This document shows, one piece after another, positions 53,654 to 63,283 of a stretch of 64,000 nucleotides of DNA. The translations under genes were made by a program, and so were the position numbers. This DNA is from Tolypocladium sp. Sup5 PDA-1. Its lineage: Eukaryota; Ascomycota; Sordariomycetes; Hypocreales; Ophiocordycipitaceae. Below the pieces are notes generated by a model. The model searched no databases. It was not told the DNA's origin and was given only the letters and a program-made list of their open reading frames with translations. Location: the NCBI GenBank assembly GCA_000750105.3, contig JPHH03000001.1:124001-188000 (forward strand). The letters run 5' to 3'. How positions within the stretch are numbered: the stretch's first letter is position 1; every line of letters starts with the position of its first letter.

Positions 53654-55012
53654 ATGGATAGCGCAAGTGACGTGAGACACGAGTTCGACCCGACCGACGG
53701 GGATGTCAGCAAGGTGCGGATTCGATACAAGCTGCAATACTTGCCGCCCTTTGAGACGGCCCAAGGGCCCAAGGAGCGACCTACGTCGGGCCTTGACAGC
53801 CTGACACAGGTGATACGGCACCTATATAGCCACTACTACTCTTTCAGAGTCCTCCTCGAGAGTGCAACGTCGGCGAGGCTCGAGGAGGAGAACCCCATAC
53901 TGCGGTATGCGTGGCAGACGATGGATCGCGACGGCGACGGCGGCGTTGCCAGCGCAGCCCAGGTCGAGCAGCAGGCGGCCATGAAGCAGGCGCTCCTGGA
54001 GGGCTTGTTGGCGTCGGGGAAGCTGTCGCCGGAGTCGACTCTCAGCTTCGCGTCTCTATGCATGAGCCCCCTGATGAACAAGACCCTCTGGTCGAGCCGC
54101 GAGTTTCGCCTCTACATGCCCATCTTCCAGAAGACCGAGCAGCGCCCCAAGTGGCACGCTAGACCCTGGGCAAGCCGCGAAGAAGAGGGCCGATGTGGTC
54201 TGTTGACATTTGATTGCCGAGATGACGGCGATTTGACGCTGCAGTCCTTTGTGGACGGCGAGTTTGGCATCCAGGAGGCTCCCGACGACCAGAAGGAGAT
54301 CTGGCTGTCTTCCTTGCCAAGCGTCGTGCGAGTGCTGTATCGTCCAAACCTGCAGTCTCCTCTGCCGTTCGAGAGCCTCCGGAACTTCAAGATGCCCCTT
54401 ACATCGCCCTCCAGGCCCATATCATCGATGACTGATGATGTGCCGGTCCACGAGCGCGTCCACTTCTCGCTGCTCGCGGTAGTTCGACACGGAAGAGGGG
54501 CGGGAGACCGAGACTATGTCAGGACGTACGCCATCAACGGGGCGCATATACAGCTGTCGCACAAGCCCCCGTCGTTTGTCAACGACTCCTGGAGCGCGAC
54601 AAACAAGACGGGTCACTCATACACGCTGTTCTACATTGCGAACCCGCTGGGCTTTTTCCGCGCTGTCCACCACGAGTGCAGGACCTCGACGATCCGAGAA
54701 CCTGACTCGGCGCTGTTGCAGCTTGCTGCGGTACTCCCGCAATTCCGAATGGTTGGAGACCACTCGCAGCACTTCCCGCATCCCATGGCACCGGCCGCAG
54801 ACAGAACGGAGCCGCCGGGCAGGTCGTCGGAGCCAGACTCGGAGGGATCTGAGAGCATCGGGAGCCTTAAAGGCAACAGGCGGCATTACGAGATCAGGCC
54901 GCGGACATCTGAGAGCAGCGAGAGCCTCAGGGGCAACAGTCGGGAGGGGCCGATCGGTGACCCTTTGGCATCCACGCCGCTTCGGGGGGATAATCTGGCA
55001 AGGACAATTTGA
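53654..55012 (+). CDS. USP-like protein lacking catalytic residues (putative pseudo-deubiquitinase)
   Basis: 452 aa, one exon. Three blocks line up with ubiquitin-specific proteases: SGLDSLTQVIRHLYSHYYSF then RVLLE (residues about 46-70) with the USP N-terminal box GLxNLG...LLQxLY...FR..LL; IWLSSLPSVVRVLYRP...FKMPL (about 215-245) with the core before the fingers; and FSLLAVVRHG, DYVRTY, FVNDSW, YTLFY (about 270-335) with the C-terminal His/Asp box. The Cys-box NTCYxNS is missing, and the position of the catalytic His in GGHY reads GDRDY. The USP assignment is my inference by eye. The last 120 residues are disordered, Ser/Arg/Gly-rich with repeated SSES/GNxR. A DRDGDGG segment mimics an EF-hand but lacks its last ligand. 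Confidence 0.5.
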   Translation: MDSASDVRHEFDPTDGDVSKVRIRYKLQYLPPFETAQGPKERPTSGLDSLTQVIRHLYSHYYSFRVLLESATSARLEEENPILRYAWQTMDRDGDGGVASAAQVEQQAAMKQALLEGLLASGKLSPESTLSFASLCMSPLMNKTLWSSREFRLYMPIFQKTEQRPKWHARPWASREEEGRCGLLTFDCRDDGDLTLQSFVDGEFGIQEAPDDQKEIWLSSLPSVVRVLYRPNLQSPLPFESLRNFKMPLTSPSRPISSMTDDVPVHERVHFSLLAVVRHGRGAGDRDYVRTYAINGAHIQLSHKPPSFVNDSWSATNKTGHSYTLFYIANPLGFFRAVHHECRTSTIREPDSALLQLAAVLPQFRMVGDHSQHFPHPMAPAADRTEPPGRSSEPDSEGSESIGSLKGNRRHYEIRPRTSESSESLRGNSREGPIGDPLASTPLRGDNLARTI

Positions 55013-55062
55013 GAAGTGGCCTGATTAGACTTTAAATATACAGTGACGACTACAGTATCCAC

Positions 55063-56052
55063 TTATCCAGAGAATGGCTGCGAACTGCTAACCCTGCTGC
55101 GCTTTCTACCGCCCATGATACCATCCCACTCGCTCAACATGGAAACGCATCTCCTGCATTGCTCACCAAGATCCTTGTCTTGAGTCGTGCTCGCAACTTC
55201 CTCCAGCCGGCTCTCCCAAAATTGCATCCGGAACCTGGTGAGTCCCGGCTCATGTATTCCTTGGCTAGATGGTAGCTGTCCAACTGCAACCCAGTCCCTG
55301 TCCGTATCGCTTAGCTCAGCACTAATAAGAGATGAGTGTCTGGAGCATAGGTCCCAGACCTGATGACCCCCCCAGTAGAGCCAAGCAAACACCGCTGGCA
55401 TGAAGTCCGCCAAGGGGATCTCCGGTGCTTGACTGGTTGACACGGGCTCGTCGCTTTGCAGAATCCGTCTTGAAGTCTCCAGTGCCTCTCGAAATAATAT
55501 GAGCACGCACAAGGTCATTTGAGGACCACAAATGCCGCTGGCTGAGAGGCGGGATGTAAATCCGGCGAGGTTCTCTCTCTCGGTCACCGACATCTCGTAG
55601 ATCGAACCGACCCATGCGGCTCGTAAGTCCGCCACCAGGAATGGCATGTCGACCCACAAGCGAGCGCCGTTGCTCGTAAACACAGTCTCTGCTTCTGTCT
55701 CTTTCGAGACCTGCTGGCTACCAAAAGTGTCCTTCGGCACCACATCGCGGGTGAGAACTCCCAGTTCTCTTGCGGCGACGATTTGGCTGACGAGTCTGTC
55801 GGCAGCGGCTTCGCCCGTGGGTGTGATTTTAGCCGTTTCAATAACCAAGTACCAAAGATCGTGCAGGTCGATCTCAAAAACAATCGTCGGCTGATCGGAG
55901 TTCATGAAGCGCCCAGTGATGTTTCGAATGTACATTCGAACGTTATTCCAGAGGTTCTCACTGCCTTCACGGACGATCCTGTCCACGCCAGGGCGATGGT
56001 GCTTTCTGCTGAACTCAGCTCTCTGATAGACCTGTTGTTCGACGGTGTACAT
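55063..56052 (-). CDS. Uncharacterised protein, possibly DUF3632 family
   Basis: 329 aa, one exon. Helical, soluble, no signal peptide. LHDLWYLVIETAKITPTGEA with LVSQIVAARELG and LWVDMPFLVADLRAAW resembles the pattern of fungal DUF3632 proteins (LW..., D.LV..., W.DLP...REAW); this is from memory and is moderate evidence. Conserved ALPVF-like FMPAVFAWLYWGGHQVWDLC lies near 215. The first true ATG is at 56050-56052 (MYTVEQQ); the frame upstream begins only with GTG. Its end lies 50 bp from the end of the USP-like gene, so the two converge. No function is known for DUF3632. Confidence 0.55.
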   Translation of the reverse strand: MYTVEQQVYQRAEFSRKHHRPGVDRIVREGSENLWNNVRMYIRNITGRFMNSDQPTIVFEIDLHDLWYLVIETAKITPTGEAAADRLVSQIVAARELGVLTRDVVPKDTFGSQQVSKETEAETVFTSNGARLWVDMPFLVADLRAAWVGSIYEMSVTERENLAGFTSRLSASGICGPQMTLCVLILFREALETSRRILQSDEPVSTSQAPEIPLADFMPAVFAWLYWGGHQVWDLCSRHSSLISAELSDTDRDWVAVGQLPSSQGIHEPGLTRFRMQFWESRLEEVASTTQDKDLGEQCRRCVSMLSEWDGIMGGRKRSRVSSSQPFSG

Positions 56053-56500
56053 GATGTAATATAGTGGCACTGATTAGTACGCATTAATCGCGAAAGCCGG
56101 AGTAGGAGGAAGGTCGGTCGACTTCTAGTGGCCAGAGTAGCCATTTGTCTCGGTGGCAAGGTGACACCCTTCCCGTTATAGCAGATTGCCAATCCTTGGC
56201 ATGGCTACCATCGCTTGCGTTGGCCTAAGCACCTTCCTAATTGGACAGCAGTTGGTACTGAGAGGCAAACTCTGACCTTGGTGCTGTCTTCATGTAGCCT
56301 CGGGCGGATCACGGTGGGTGCCAGGGTGGCTAATGATATCTTGATCAAGATCGTGCAAAGCGGGTGGGAAGACGGCACTGGCTCAGTATGCTCTCAGGTA
56401 GTTTGACTCTTGAAGCGGGTTACACGTCAATGCCAGTTCATGTCGGAGAGCTCAACTGGAACAACGATGACAGTCTCGAGTTGACACACCAAGGCTTCAC
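56053..56500. other. Intergenic region, DUF3632-like upstream side
   Basis: 448 bp, AT-richer than its neighbours, with no supported gene; promoter of the minus-strand gene to its left. Confidence 0.4.
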
Positions 56501-57322
56501 TCACTCCATGGCCGGCCAGAACGCTTGCTCGGCCGCCAGCAGCGCTCGCCACTTGACCAGCGACCGCTCGACAATCTCCGCCTTGACCTGCTCGCCGTGA
56601 GCCTCAATCTGCTCCTGCACGGCCTCGTCGATGATGTCGCCCAGCTCATCGACAAACTCGACAAACTCCTCGGACGTCCAGTTGGGGATGAACTCGTTCC
56701 TCAGCGCGCCGCCGTCCGCGTCCCCGCTGGCGTCGCCGTCGAGGTGCGTCCTGGCAAACGACCACGCGTCCAGGTAGCACTTTTCCGTGCCGTAAAAGAC
56801 GACGGCGCACTCGAGCCACGGGAGGACTGTGCCGCTGCCGGGCCCGAGCCCCGCGAAGAGCGCCTCGAAGCGCCGCAGGCCCTCGAGCTTGGCGCTCGCG
56901 GGGACGGTGCCGTCCGCTTGGGTCTCGAGGTTGACGCTGATGCCGAATTCGGCGGCCGTGTCGACGAAGAAGCGCTCCTCGCGGCGGATGTTGACGAGGG
57001 CGTCGATGAGCCAGGCGAACAGGCGTGTCGACGTCGTCTCGCGGTCGTCGTCGCCTGACGCCTGGGGCACCGTCTCGGGCAGGGAGAGGAAGCTGAGCGC
57101 GCGACCAACTCCCCGGATGTAGCCGTGGATGTAGAGGCGGTCGTTGGCGAGCCACCGGCCGAGGACGTCCTTGGGGACTTTGCCGCGGGCGGCGTTGCTC
57201 AGAAAGGCCGACTGCGTGGCTTTTTGGAAGCCGTCGGCATCTGAATCGATGAGCGTCTGTGTGAGGTGGAAACGAGCCATGTTGCCGTCTTTCTCCATCA
57301 AGAATTCAAGAGTAAGGCTCAT
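56501..57322 (-). CDS. TenA/THI-4 (haem-oxygenase-like fold) protein
   Basis: 273 aa from the ATG at 57320-57322 (MSLTLEF). Pattern of the TenA-like all-helical fold: FHLTQTLIDSDADGFQKAT near the start, ANDRLYIHGYIRGVGRALSF, AWLIDALVNIRREERFF, a long loop, EALFAGLGPGSGTVLPWLEC with VVFYGTEKCYLDAW, and RSLVKWRALLAAEQAFWP at the C terminus. TenA enzymes hydrolyse aminopyrimidines in thiamine salvage; fungal single-domain relatives mostly have unknown substrates. The usual TenA active-site Cys is not obvious here, so a catalytic role is not claimed. The longer frame to 57439 starts with TTG only. Confidence 0.7.
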   Translation of the reverse strand: MSLTLEFLMEKDGNMARFHLTQTLIDSDADGFQKATQSAFLSNAARGKVPKDVLGRWLANDRLYIHGYIRGVGRALSFLSLPETVPQASGDDDRETTSTRLFAWLIDALVNIRREERFFVDTAAEFGISVNLETQADGTVPASAKLEGLRRFEALFAGLGPGSGTVLPWLECAVVFYGTEKCYLDAWSFARTHLDGDASGDADGGALRNEFIPNWTSEEFVEFVDELGDIIDEAVQEQIEAHGEQVKAEIVERSLVKWRALLAAEQAFWPAME

Positions 57323-58069
57323 CCAGTCGACCCCGCGCTTCGAGCCGTTTTGTTGCAGCGTAAACCCTCCAAGTGCCTGACAGCGGGGAGACGGGCGGAC
57401 AATGCCTGCCTCGCCGAAATGCGGTGAAGCTGGAGGCAAGAGCAGATGCTCTGCTGCGGTTACGAAAAGTACGGGGACATGAAGTCAACGATTGACATCG
57501 GCGTTCCCACGGAAAGACCGCTGTTCGAGTGGCAAGTGCAACCGTGGCTGCCGAAACAACGCCGGCGACTCCCACCAACGCCCCTCGCGGCACTTCAAGA
57601 TCAACCGCACCTCCTTCACCCGCCACTACAACATCGTGTCCAGCCATGCAAGCGCCTGTTCTTCTTGCACCAGTCGATCTTCACCAAGAACAGCCCGACA
57701 TCACCTTCCACGACGGCCCCGACGCCAGCGCGCCCGACGCCAGCGCCCGTCGTCGCCGTGCCCGTCGTCGCCGTGCCCACAGGTCCTCGGCCGGGGGCGG
57801 CGGGTAGGTGCTCCGAAGCATCTGGGAGAAGGTGGTGCTAGATGGGTGTTTTGGAATGACTCCTTCGTGGGTGCGGCTGAGGCTGCCAAAGACACGTTTC
57901 GATCTCAACTCCAGGCATCATCTTCAGTCAAGCCACGTCTCATTCCGGCGTGGGGATCCAGGCTGCGACTCGGCATATATACTAGCCAAGCCACCAGCCA
58001 TATTTTCATCGTATTCCCATGAGCATACTCCCTTTCGGTTTGTTTCAGCTGGCTTCCCCAAAGACAAGC
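57323..58069. other. Divergent intergenic region with short repeats
   Basis: 747 bp between the TenA-like and ARF-like genes. It contains two tandem copies of CCCGTCGTCGCCGTG (57746-57775) and a GACGCCAGCGC doublet just before. Plus-strand frames here are Arg/Pro-rich and not convincing. Confidence 0.45.
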
Positions 58070-60347
58070 ATGAGTGGGTTCGGTGACAGCAACATGCGCT
58101 GGTAATGACCTACTAATGTGGCATAGACCTCTCCCGATGGATCCTTGGCCGCAGCGAGGAGCATTCGGGGATGATCTGTGGCCTCGATGCCTGCGGAAAG
58201 ACCACGCTGCTCTACCGCTGGAAGCTCGACGAGACGGTCACCACGATTCCCACGATTGGCTTCAATGTTGAGACGATTCCCCACGGCAAGAGATGGGGCC
58301 TGACCTTGTGGGACGTTGGAGGTGCGTTTACTGCTTCATCTGTGCCAACTCGCGAGCTCGGGGGCGGTTATCATTCTGATGGCCAGTCTGCTTTCACTTC
58401 AAGAGTACTAACGGGCATGGGATACCACAGGAGGCGACAAGGTGCGACCGCTCTTGCGACACTACCTCGCACAGGATCGGTTCATCATCTTTGTTCACGA
58501 TTGCGTCGACCAGGATAGACTCGACGAGCAGCTGGAAGAGTTCCACAGCTGTGCCAAAAAGATGCACGAGGTCGGCGGGCGGTACATGTGGGTGTTATTC
58601 AACAAGCAGGACGACCTACCTCCCGACAAGCGAGACTCTACCGTACAAGGCTTGATGTCCCGGTATGAGAGGGCAGCAGATCGGTACTCGGACTCTGTCA
58701 TGGTCAGGGTTCTGGATCTACCTGGCCTGAGTGCCAAGGAGGGCACCCAGACACACGCCGTGTTGGACGACATCAAGCAGACGTTGCAAGAAAACTCGGC
58801 TGCAAAATCACAGGCCGAGCTCCAAGCGTTGAATGCGGACGCCCCAAGCAGGTGGAAGCTGGTGGAGCAGGCCGAGGAGATGGCCAACGCGGATGACACA
58901 ACCCCCGACGACTTTTGGCGCCTGTTTGAGAGCGGCCAGCTCCCGGCTCTGGGTCTCTACAACTACCTCAAGGCTGGGTACCTGATCATGGTCGATGGCT
59001 TTGCTACCGGCTCTAGCGTCCTCGACAGCGCAGAGGTCTTCATGACGCATTTGGAAAGACTGCGAGCAGTGCGAGGAACCAACCCCGACCGCTTTCCCCT
59101 CGCTCCGCATCGGTAAGTCTGCGATCCCTAGCAACTACTCCGTACTAACGCGGCGCAGGACCATGGCAGTCTTCTGGCTGGTTCAACTTCAGATCGCCGC
59201 ACTCAACTACAGGGATGGGAGGCGCGAGGGGGAGCCTCTCTCGCGAGACGACTGGAAAGACGTGTTGGTATGCAGCCCGGAGCTCGTGGATCCTGGCCTG
59301 TGGAAGGACTACTACTCCACGGACCGGATCTTTACCCCTGAAGCTCGAGAACGCTGGTGCGCCCCGGATCTCAAGCCGTTTCCGTCCGTCATCCGGGGCT
59401 CCAGGTCATATGCACGGCCGAAAAGGCCCGTACAAAGCGAAAGCGATCGCCTCATCGCATTCGCATTGGCCGTTGTCCGGAAGAGTCCGAGGTCAGGGTT
59501 GACGCGCGGGGCCGCCGTGAAGCAGGCGCTCGGAGAGCTACAGTCGTCCATAATCCGCCAAAGGGCGTCGCGGCCGAGCCTACCGCCGTACTCGGAGACG
59601 AGGGCCTACTTCTGGATTCAGCTTACACACGCGGCACTTGCATCTCTCGAGGCTAAGCGACCTCCCAAAGAAAAGTCCACGGCCAACTGGAAGGACTCTG
59701 TGCAAGCTTTGACTCCCGCTGCCTTCACGGCTCTCTTCGGCATCACTGGCGAGGAGTGGCGCGAATATTTCTCCCCGCGTCTTTGGGACAGCGTCGGCGC
59801 GCGGATGGGGTTTGTTGGCCCCGATTTGAAGCCGCTGCCGGCGACCATGGCCGTGCCGGCCCTCGCCAACGTGCAACGCGCGCGCTCGAGGCTGGCACAC
59901 GACCTTGGGCTCGTAGACGGTGAGCATGGGCAGCTGCCATCGGAAGAGGACCTAGCACTCATATCTGCGGTCGTCATCGACGAAGCCGAGTTGGTCGACC
60001 TGGAAGGGCCGGACGGGACGATCATCAGGAGGGACAGCCACGCCAGGAGACTCTTGCGCCTGTACCGGCAACTTTCTCGCGACACCACAAAACACATGTC
60101 GAAAGGAGACGGCGATTCCGAACTGGCACTGGGCATCGCAACGTTGGATGCGGAGCTGCCCGGCCCCGAAGTTGACTGCCTCACGCAGAGGGCGTTTTGG
60201 GCACGGCAGCTCGTCGTGGCCATGGAAGAGTCGCCCTCGGCCTCTACGTTTGAGGAGCTCGTCGGTTCGAACCCGCACTTGGCGTACGAACAGCTGCCGC
60301 TGGTGTATTTCTCGTCGATGTTGGGGGCGAGCGACGGCCATCTGTAG
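58070..60347 (+). CDS. ARF-like GTPase fused to a large repeated C-terminal region
   Basis: Exons 58070-58082, 58127-58321, 58431-59112 and 59159-60347 give 692 aa. Residues 1-175 are an ARF/SAR GTPase: GLDACGKTT (P-loop), IPTIGFNVET (switch I), LTLWDVGGGDKVRPLLRHY (switch II), NKQD (base recognition) and a weak SAK. The switch-II Gln of ARFs (WDVGGQ) is Gly, so intrinsic hydrolysis should be weak. There is no Gly2, hence no myristoylation. Residues 225-692 hold repeated units with FW...A and a W/F-K/E-x-V/L...L...YYS...PDLKP(F/L)P pattern, complete twice (near 310-380 and 455-530) and partial at both ends. The 13-nt first exon and 44-nt intron are the least certain part. Function is unknown; a GTP-dependent membrane or partner switch is inferred. 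Confidence 0.75.
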
Positions 60348-60602
60348 TCGGATCGCAGACTTGTACGGGCTGCATCGCAGGGAGATGAGGACGGTTAGAC
60401 GATGATGCCGGGAAACGGATTGTTCGTACGGACTACTCCGGCGCGTAATGGCGGAAGCCCTCGGCTGAGCCGCTGACTAAAACACAATGGAGACACTTTT
60501 CGTATTCATCGCTGCTTCCTTGTCCAAGCCTTCATTTTCAAATTCTAGCCATGTTGCTTCACTTCTTTGCTTCACTTCTTTGACGCTGTTGCCTTTCTTG
60601 CA

Positions 60603-61283
60603 ATGACACCCCCAGGTGACCGGATCCAGCGCGATGCGGAGCTGATCTACAGCTACCACCACATGGGCATGTCCCTCCACCCAGCCGACGCCATCTTCTG
60701 CCTCAGCAGCCTCGACACGCGCGTCGCCGAGCGCGCGGCCCAGCTCTGGCTCGACGGCATGGCGCCGTACCTCATCTACTCGGGCGACTCGGGCGAGCTC
60801 ACCGCGGGCCTCTTCAGCAAGCCCGAGGCCGAGGTCTTCGCGGACATTGCGCGGCGCATGGGCGTGCCCGACGAGCGCATCATCGTCGAGCCCACGGCGA
60901 CCAACACGGGCGAAAACGTGCGCTTCACGCACGCGCTGCTCGAGGCCCGCGGGATGCGGCCGGCGTCGCTCATCCTCGTGCAGAAGCCGTACATGGAGCG
61001 CCGCACGTACGCCACGTTCAAGAAGCAGTGGCCCGATCCGAGCACGGCGTTTACGGTCACGTCCCCGCAGTTTGAGAGGTTTGCGGACTACCCGGACGCG
61101 GACAACCCGCGCGACCTGGTCATCAGCATCATGATTGGCGACCTGGTGCGCATCCGGGACTACCCGGCCAAGGGGTTCCAGGTCGAGCAGGAGATTCCGC
61201 GCGAGGTGTGGGCGGCGATGGAGCGCCTCGTCGCGGCGGGCTTTGACAAGCATCTGCCAAAGTGGTTTGTGCTGCAAAATTGA
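60603..61283 (+). CDS. DUF218 (YdcF/SanA-like) protein
   Basis: 226 aa. The domain is clear: PADAIFCLSSLDTRVAERAA, APYLIYSGDSGELTAGLFSK, EAEVFADIARRMGVPDERI, EPTATNTGENVRFTHALLE, LILVQKPYMERRTYATFKKQ, and an ISIMIGDLVRIRDYPAKGF tail. DUF218 proteins have a Rossmann-like fold; bacterial members bind nucleotides or affect envelope properties, and fungal ones are uncharacterised. Met at 60603 is the first ATG in frame. ACACCCCCAG ends right before the conserved part, so an acceptor there with a missed upstream exon is possible. Confidence 0.8.
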   Translation: MTPPGDRIQRDAELIYSYHHMGMSLHPADAIFCLSSLDTRVAERAAQLWLDGMAPYLIYSGDSGELTAGLFSKPEAEVFADIARRMGVPDERIIVEPTATNTGENVRFTHALLEARGMRPASLILVQKPYMERRTYATFKKQWPDPSTAFTVTSPQFERFADYPDADNPRDLVISIMIGDLVRIRDYPAKGFQVEQEIPREVWAAMERLVAAGFDKHLPKWFVLQN

Positions 61284-61421
61284 GACGCTATCGGCGCCTT
61301 GGATCAATGTATTTAAGATACCGTGTTGGGTTAGAGGCATAGAGGACTTGACGTGCATCACGAGACTCGGTTGCATCTGTCGGCGGACAGCGGGAGACGT
61401 GTCCATCGCCCCGATATTCTC

Positions 61422-62972
61422 CTACAGCCTACGGTTGTCGCCCGAACCCGCCGACTTTGCGGCTGCTTTCAGGAACCCTTGGAAGCTCTCAAACATGACC
61501 GCATCGAGGCCCTCTACCCAGCGGCAGCTCGCCGAGACGTGGTCCATGGCGACGAGAATCTTCACCTTGAACCCGAAAGCACACGTCGGCTCGGTTTCCG
61601 GGCCCTGCTTTTCGGCATCCTCCATCTGGGCTTCCCGCTTCTTCCGCCGTCTCCAAGCTCGAGCCCAGACCTTGTCAGGAGCCCGCCCTGTGCCCTCCAA
61701 CGCCTCCCTGTCCCAGTCCCACGATATCAAGTCCAACGCGCCAATGTCACCACTCAGCCTGTCGACAAAATCCCCAATGCTTTTCGGCGTGGGCACCGTC
61801 GTTCCGAATTCGGTCGTGGCGGGCAGGATGTTTTTCGACATGGCAGCCTTTGTCCCCCTCGCCACGTCTTGCGCCGGCCGCATGGGCTGGAAGCTCCAGG
61901 CAATGGCCCAGCGTCGCGTCTTGTTCCCCTGCACAAATTCGGTCACGGCAAAGTTGGAAATGCCGTGCTCTCGCAGCTTGCCAACGAGGTGCGTCACGCT
62001 GGACAGGAATCCCACCATGGAGGTGTACCACTGCACGCGGTCCCGGAGCAGCAGCGACTCTTCCAATATCCGGCTGACGAAGCCCACCTCGCCCCCCTCG
62101 GTCACCATTTCAGTCTTGGACCCCGTGCAGGCTGTGAATGGGGGTCGAGACTTCTGCTTTGCGCTCTGGAGCATCTCGTCCTCGGACTCGTAGAATGGCG
62201 GATTCGTCATGGTAAAGTCGATGGAGTCCAGGCCGAGGTCGTCGAGGGGCACGAGGGCGTCGTTGGGTTTGCGGCCAACCACGTTGATGCGATGCCCGAG
62301 GTCGTTGGACGCGACATTCTTCCTTGCCCATTTCAGGCTCTCGGCGTCAATGTCTGCAAATGTTAGAGCCCAGCTTTACGTCCTGAGCTCAGACTCACCA
62401 GTCGCGACAAAGGACCACGGTCGCTGGGTGCATCCGAGAAGGGGGTAGATGCAGCTTGCCCCAGTCCCAATGTCTAGCCCAAGCAGCTTTCGACCTGGCG
62501 CACTGTAAGACGAGGTGTCCAGCAGCCCTTTGAGCCACAGGATGTAGTTGTGCCTGTTTGCGACCTTGTCCTGATCAGCAGCTGTCTTCCCAAGAGGATA
62601 GGTGTCTCACAGGCGGGCAGAGTCTGTCCTCCGGGAGCTCAACCTCGAGGCCAAAGTCGAGTTTGAGGAGCGTCTTGGTCAGTTGCATGACGGATCTGGG
62701 ATCGCAAAAGTCCAGCTCACGGCCCTTTGTCCTACGCGAGCGTCAGCTCTCATCCCCACGGCTCGCCAGAGCACGTACACGGCGGCAAAATCCGGGTCGC
62801 GACGCCCCAGGCGTTTGAAGTCGGGTGGTTTTGAGTAGAGGTCCCGGAACCGGCGGTCCTTGGCCCCGAGGGTCGCGTCAGGATCTGGATACGCCCTGGC
62901 TCGCGTGTCGCCGGTTTGTGGCGAAGCGTCGTCCTCGCCGCCTGCGACTGAGGCTTTGCGCTTTGGCCCCAT
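61422..62972 (-). CDS. METTL16-type RNA N6-adenosine methyltransferase
   Basis: Exons 62972-62779, 62731-62611, 62570-62399 and 62353-61422 give 472 aa. After a basic/acidic head, FRDLYSKPPDFKRLGRRDPD is the METTL16 entry motif, followed by ELDFCDPRSVMQLTKTLLKL. The methyltransferase core has LLGLDIGTGASCIYPLLG (SAM site), FVATDIDAESLKWARKN and the catalytic TMTNPPFYESEDEM. Family members methylate U6 snRNA near its ACAGA box and some mRNA hairpins. Introns are very short (47, 40 and 45 nt). The second has alternative acceptors CAG and AAG 6 nt apart; the AAG choice (exon start 62564) aligns better with relatives. The C-terminal 100 residues are Arg/Lys-rich and may bind RNA. Confidence 0.88.
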
Positions 62973-63283
62973 GGCCAGCGAGAAGCTGCTTTCAATCAAG
63001 GCTGGAATTGCAAGGTCGAGGTTGTTGCGCAGTCGGGGTCCTGGATCTAGGCTTTGAGGTGGGGCAGTGAGTGCTGAGGATTGACCACTTCAGTGAGCCG
63101 CAACGGAGAGCAGCATTGAAGGCAGCGACTCCAGCAAACGAGGAAATCCCAAAGTACAACTCGTGCTCATAGCTGCACGCGGCCGGGAATACATCGCATG
63201 GGTAAGATTGCTATGCTATGAATGTCTTGAATGACGCTTCGTCAGTGCCGTACTGTGACGCTCAGTGGATATCACCACATGCA
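62973..63283. other. Short intergenic region
   Basis: 311 bp between METTL16 and the end of the last gene, both on minus; nothing recognisable. Confidence 0.4.

Noticed and set aside
53920..53960. EF-hand calcium loop (DRDGDGG) in the USP-like protein
   Set aside because: The twelfth-position acidic ligand is missing and no paired EF-hand or flanking helices are seen.
57446..58022. Arg/Pro-rich plus-strand frames upstream of the ARF-like gene
   Set aside because: They read through short tandem repeats, have no homology I can recognise, and lack good start or splice context.
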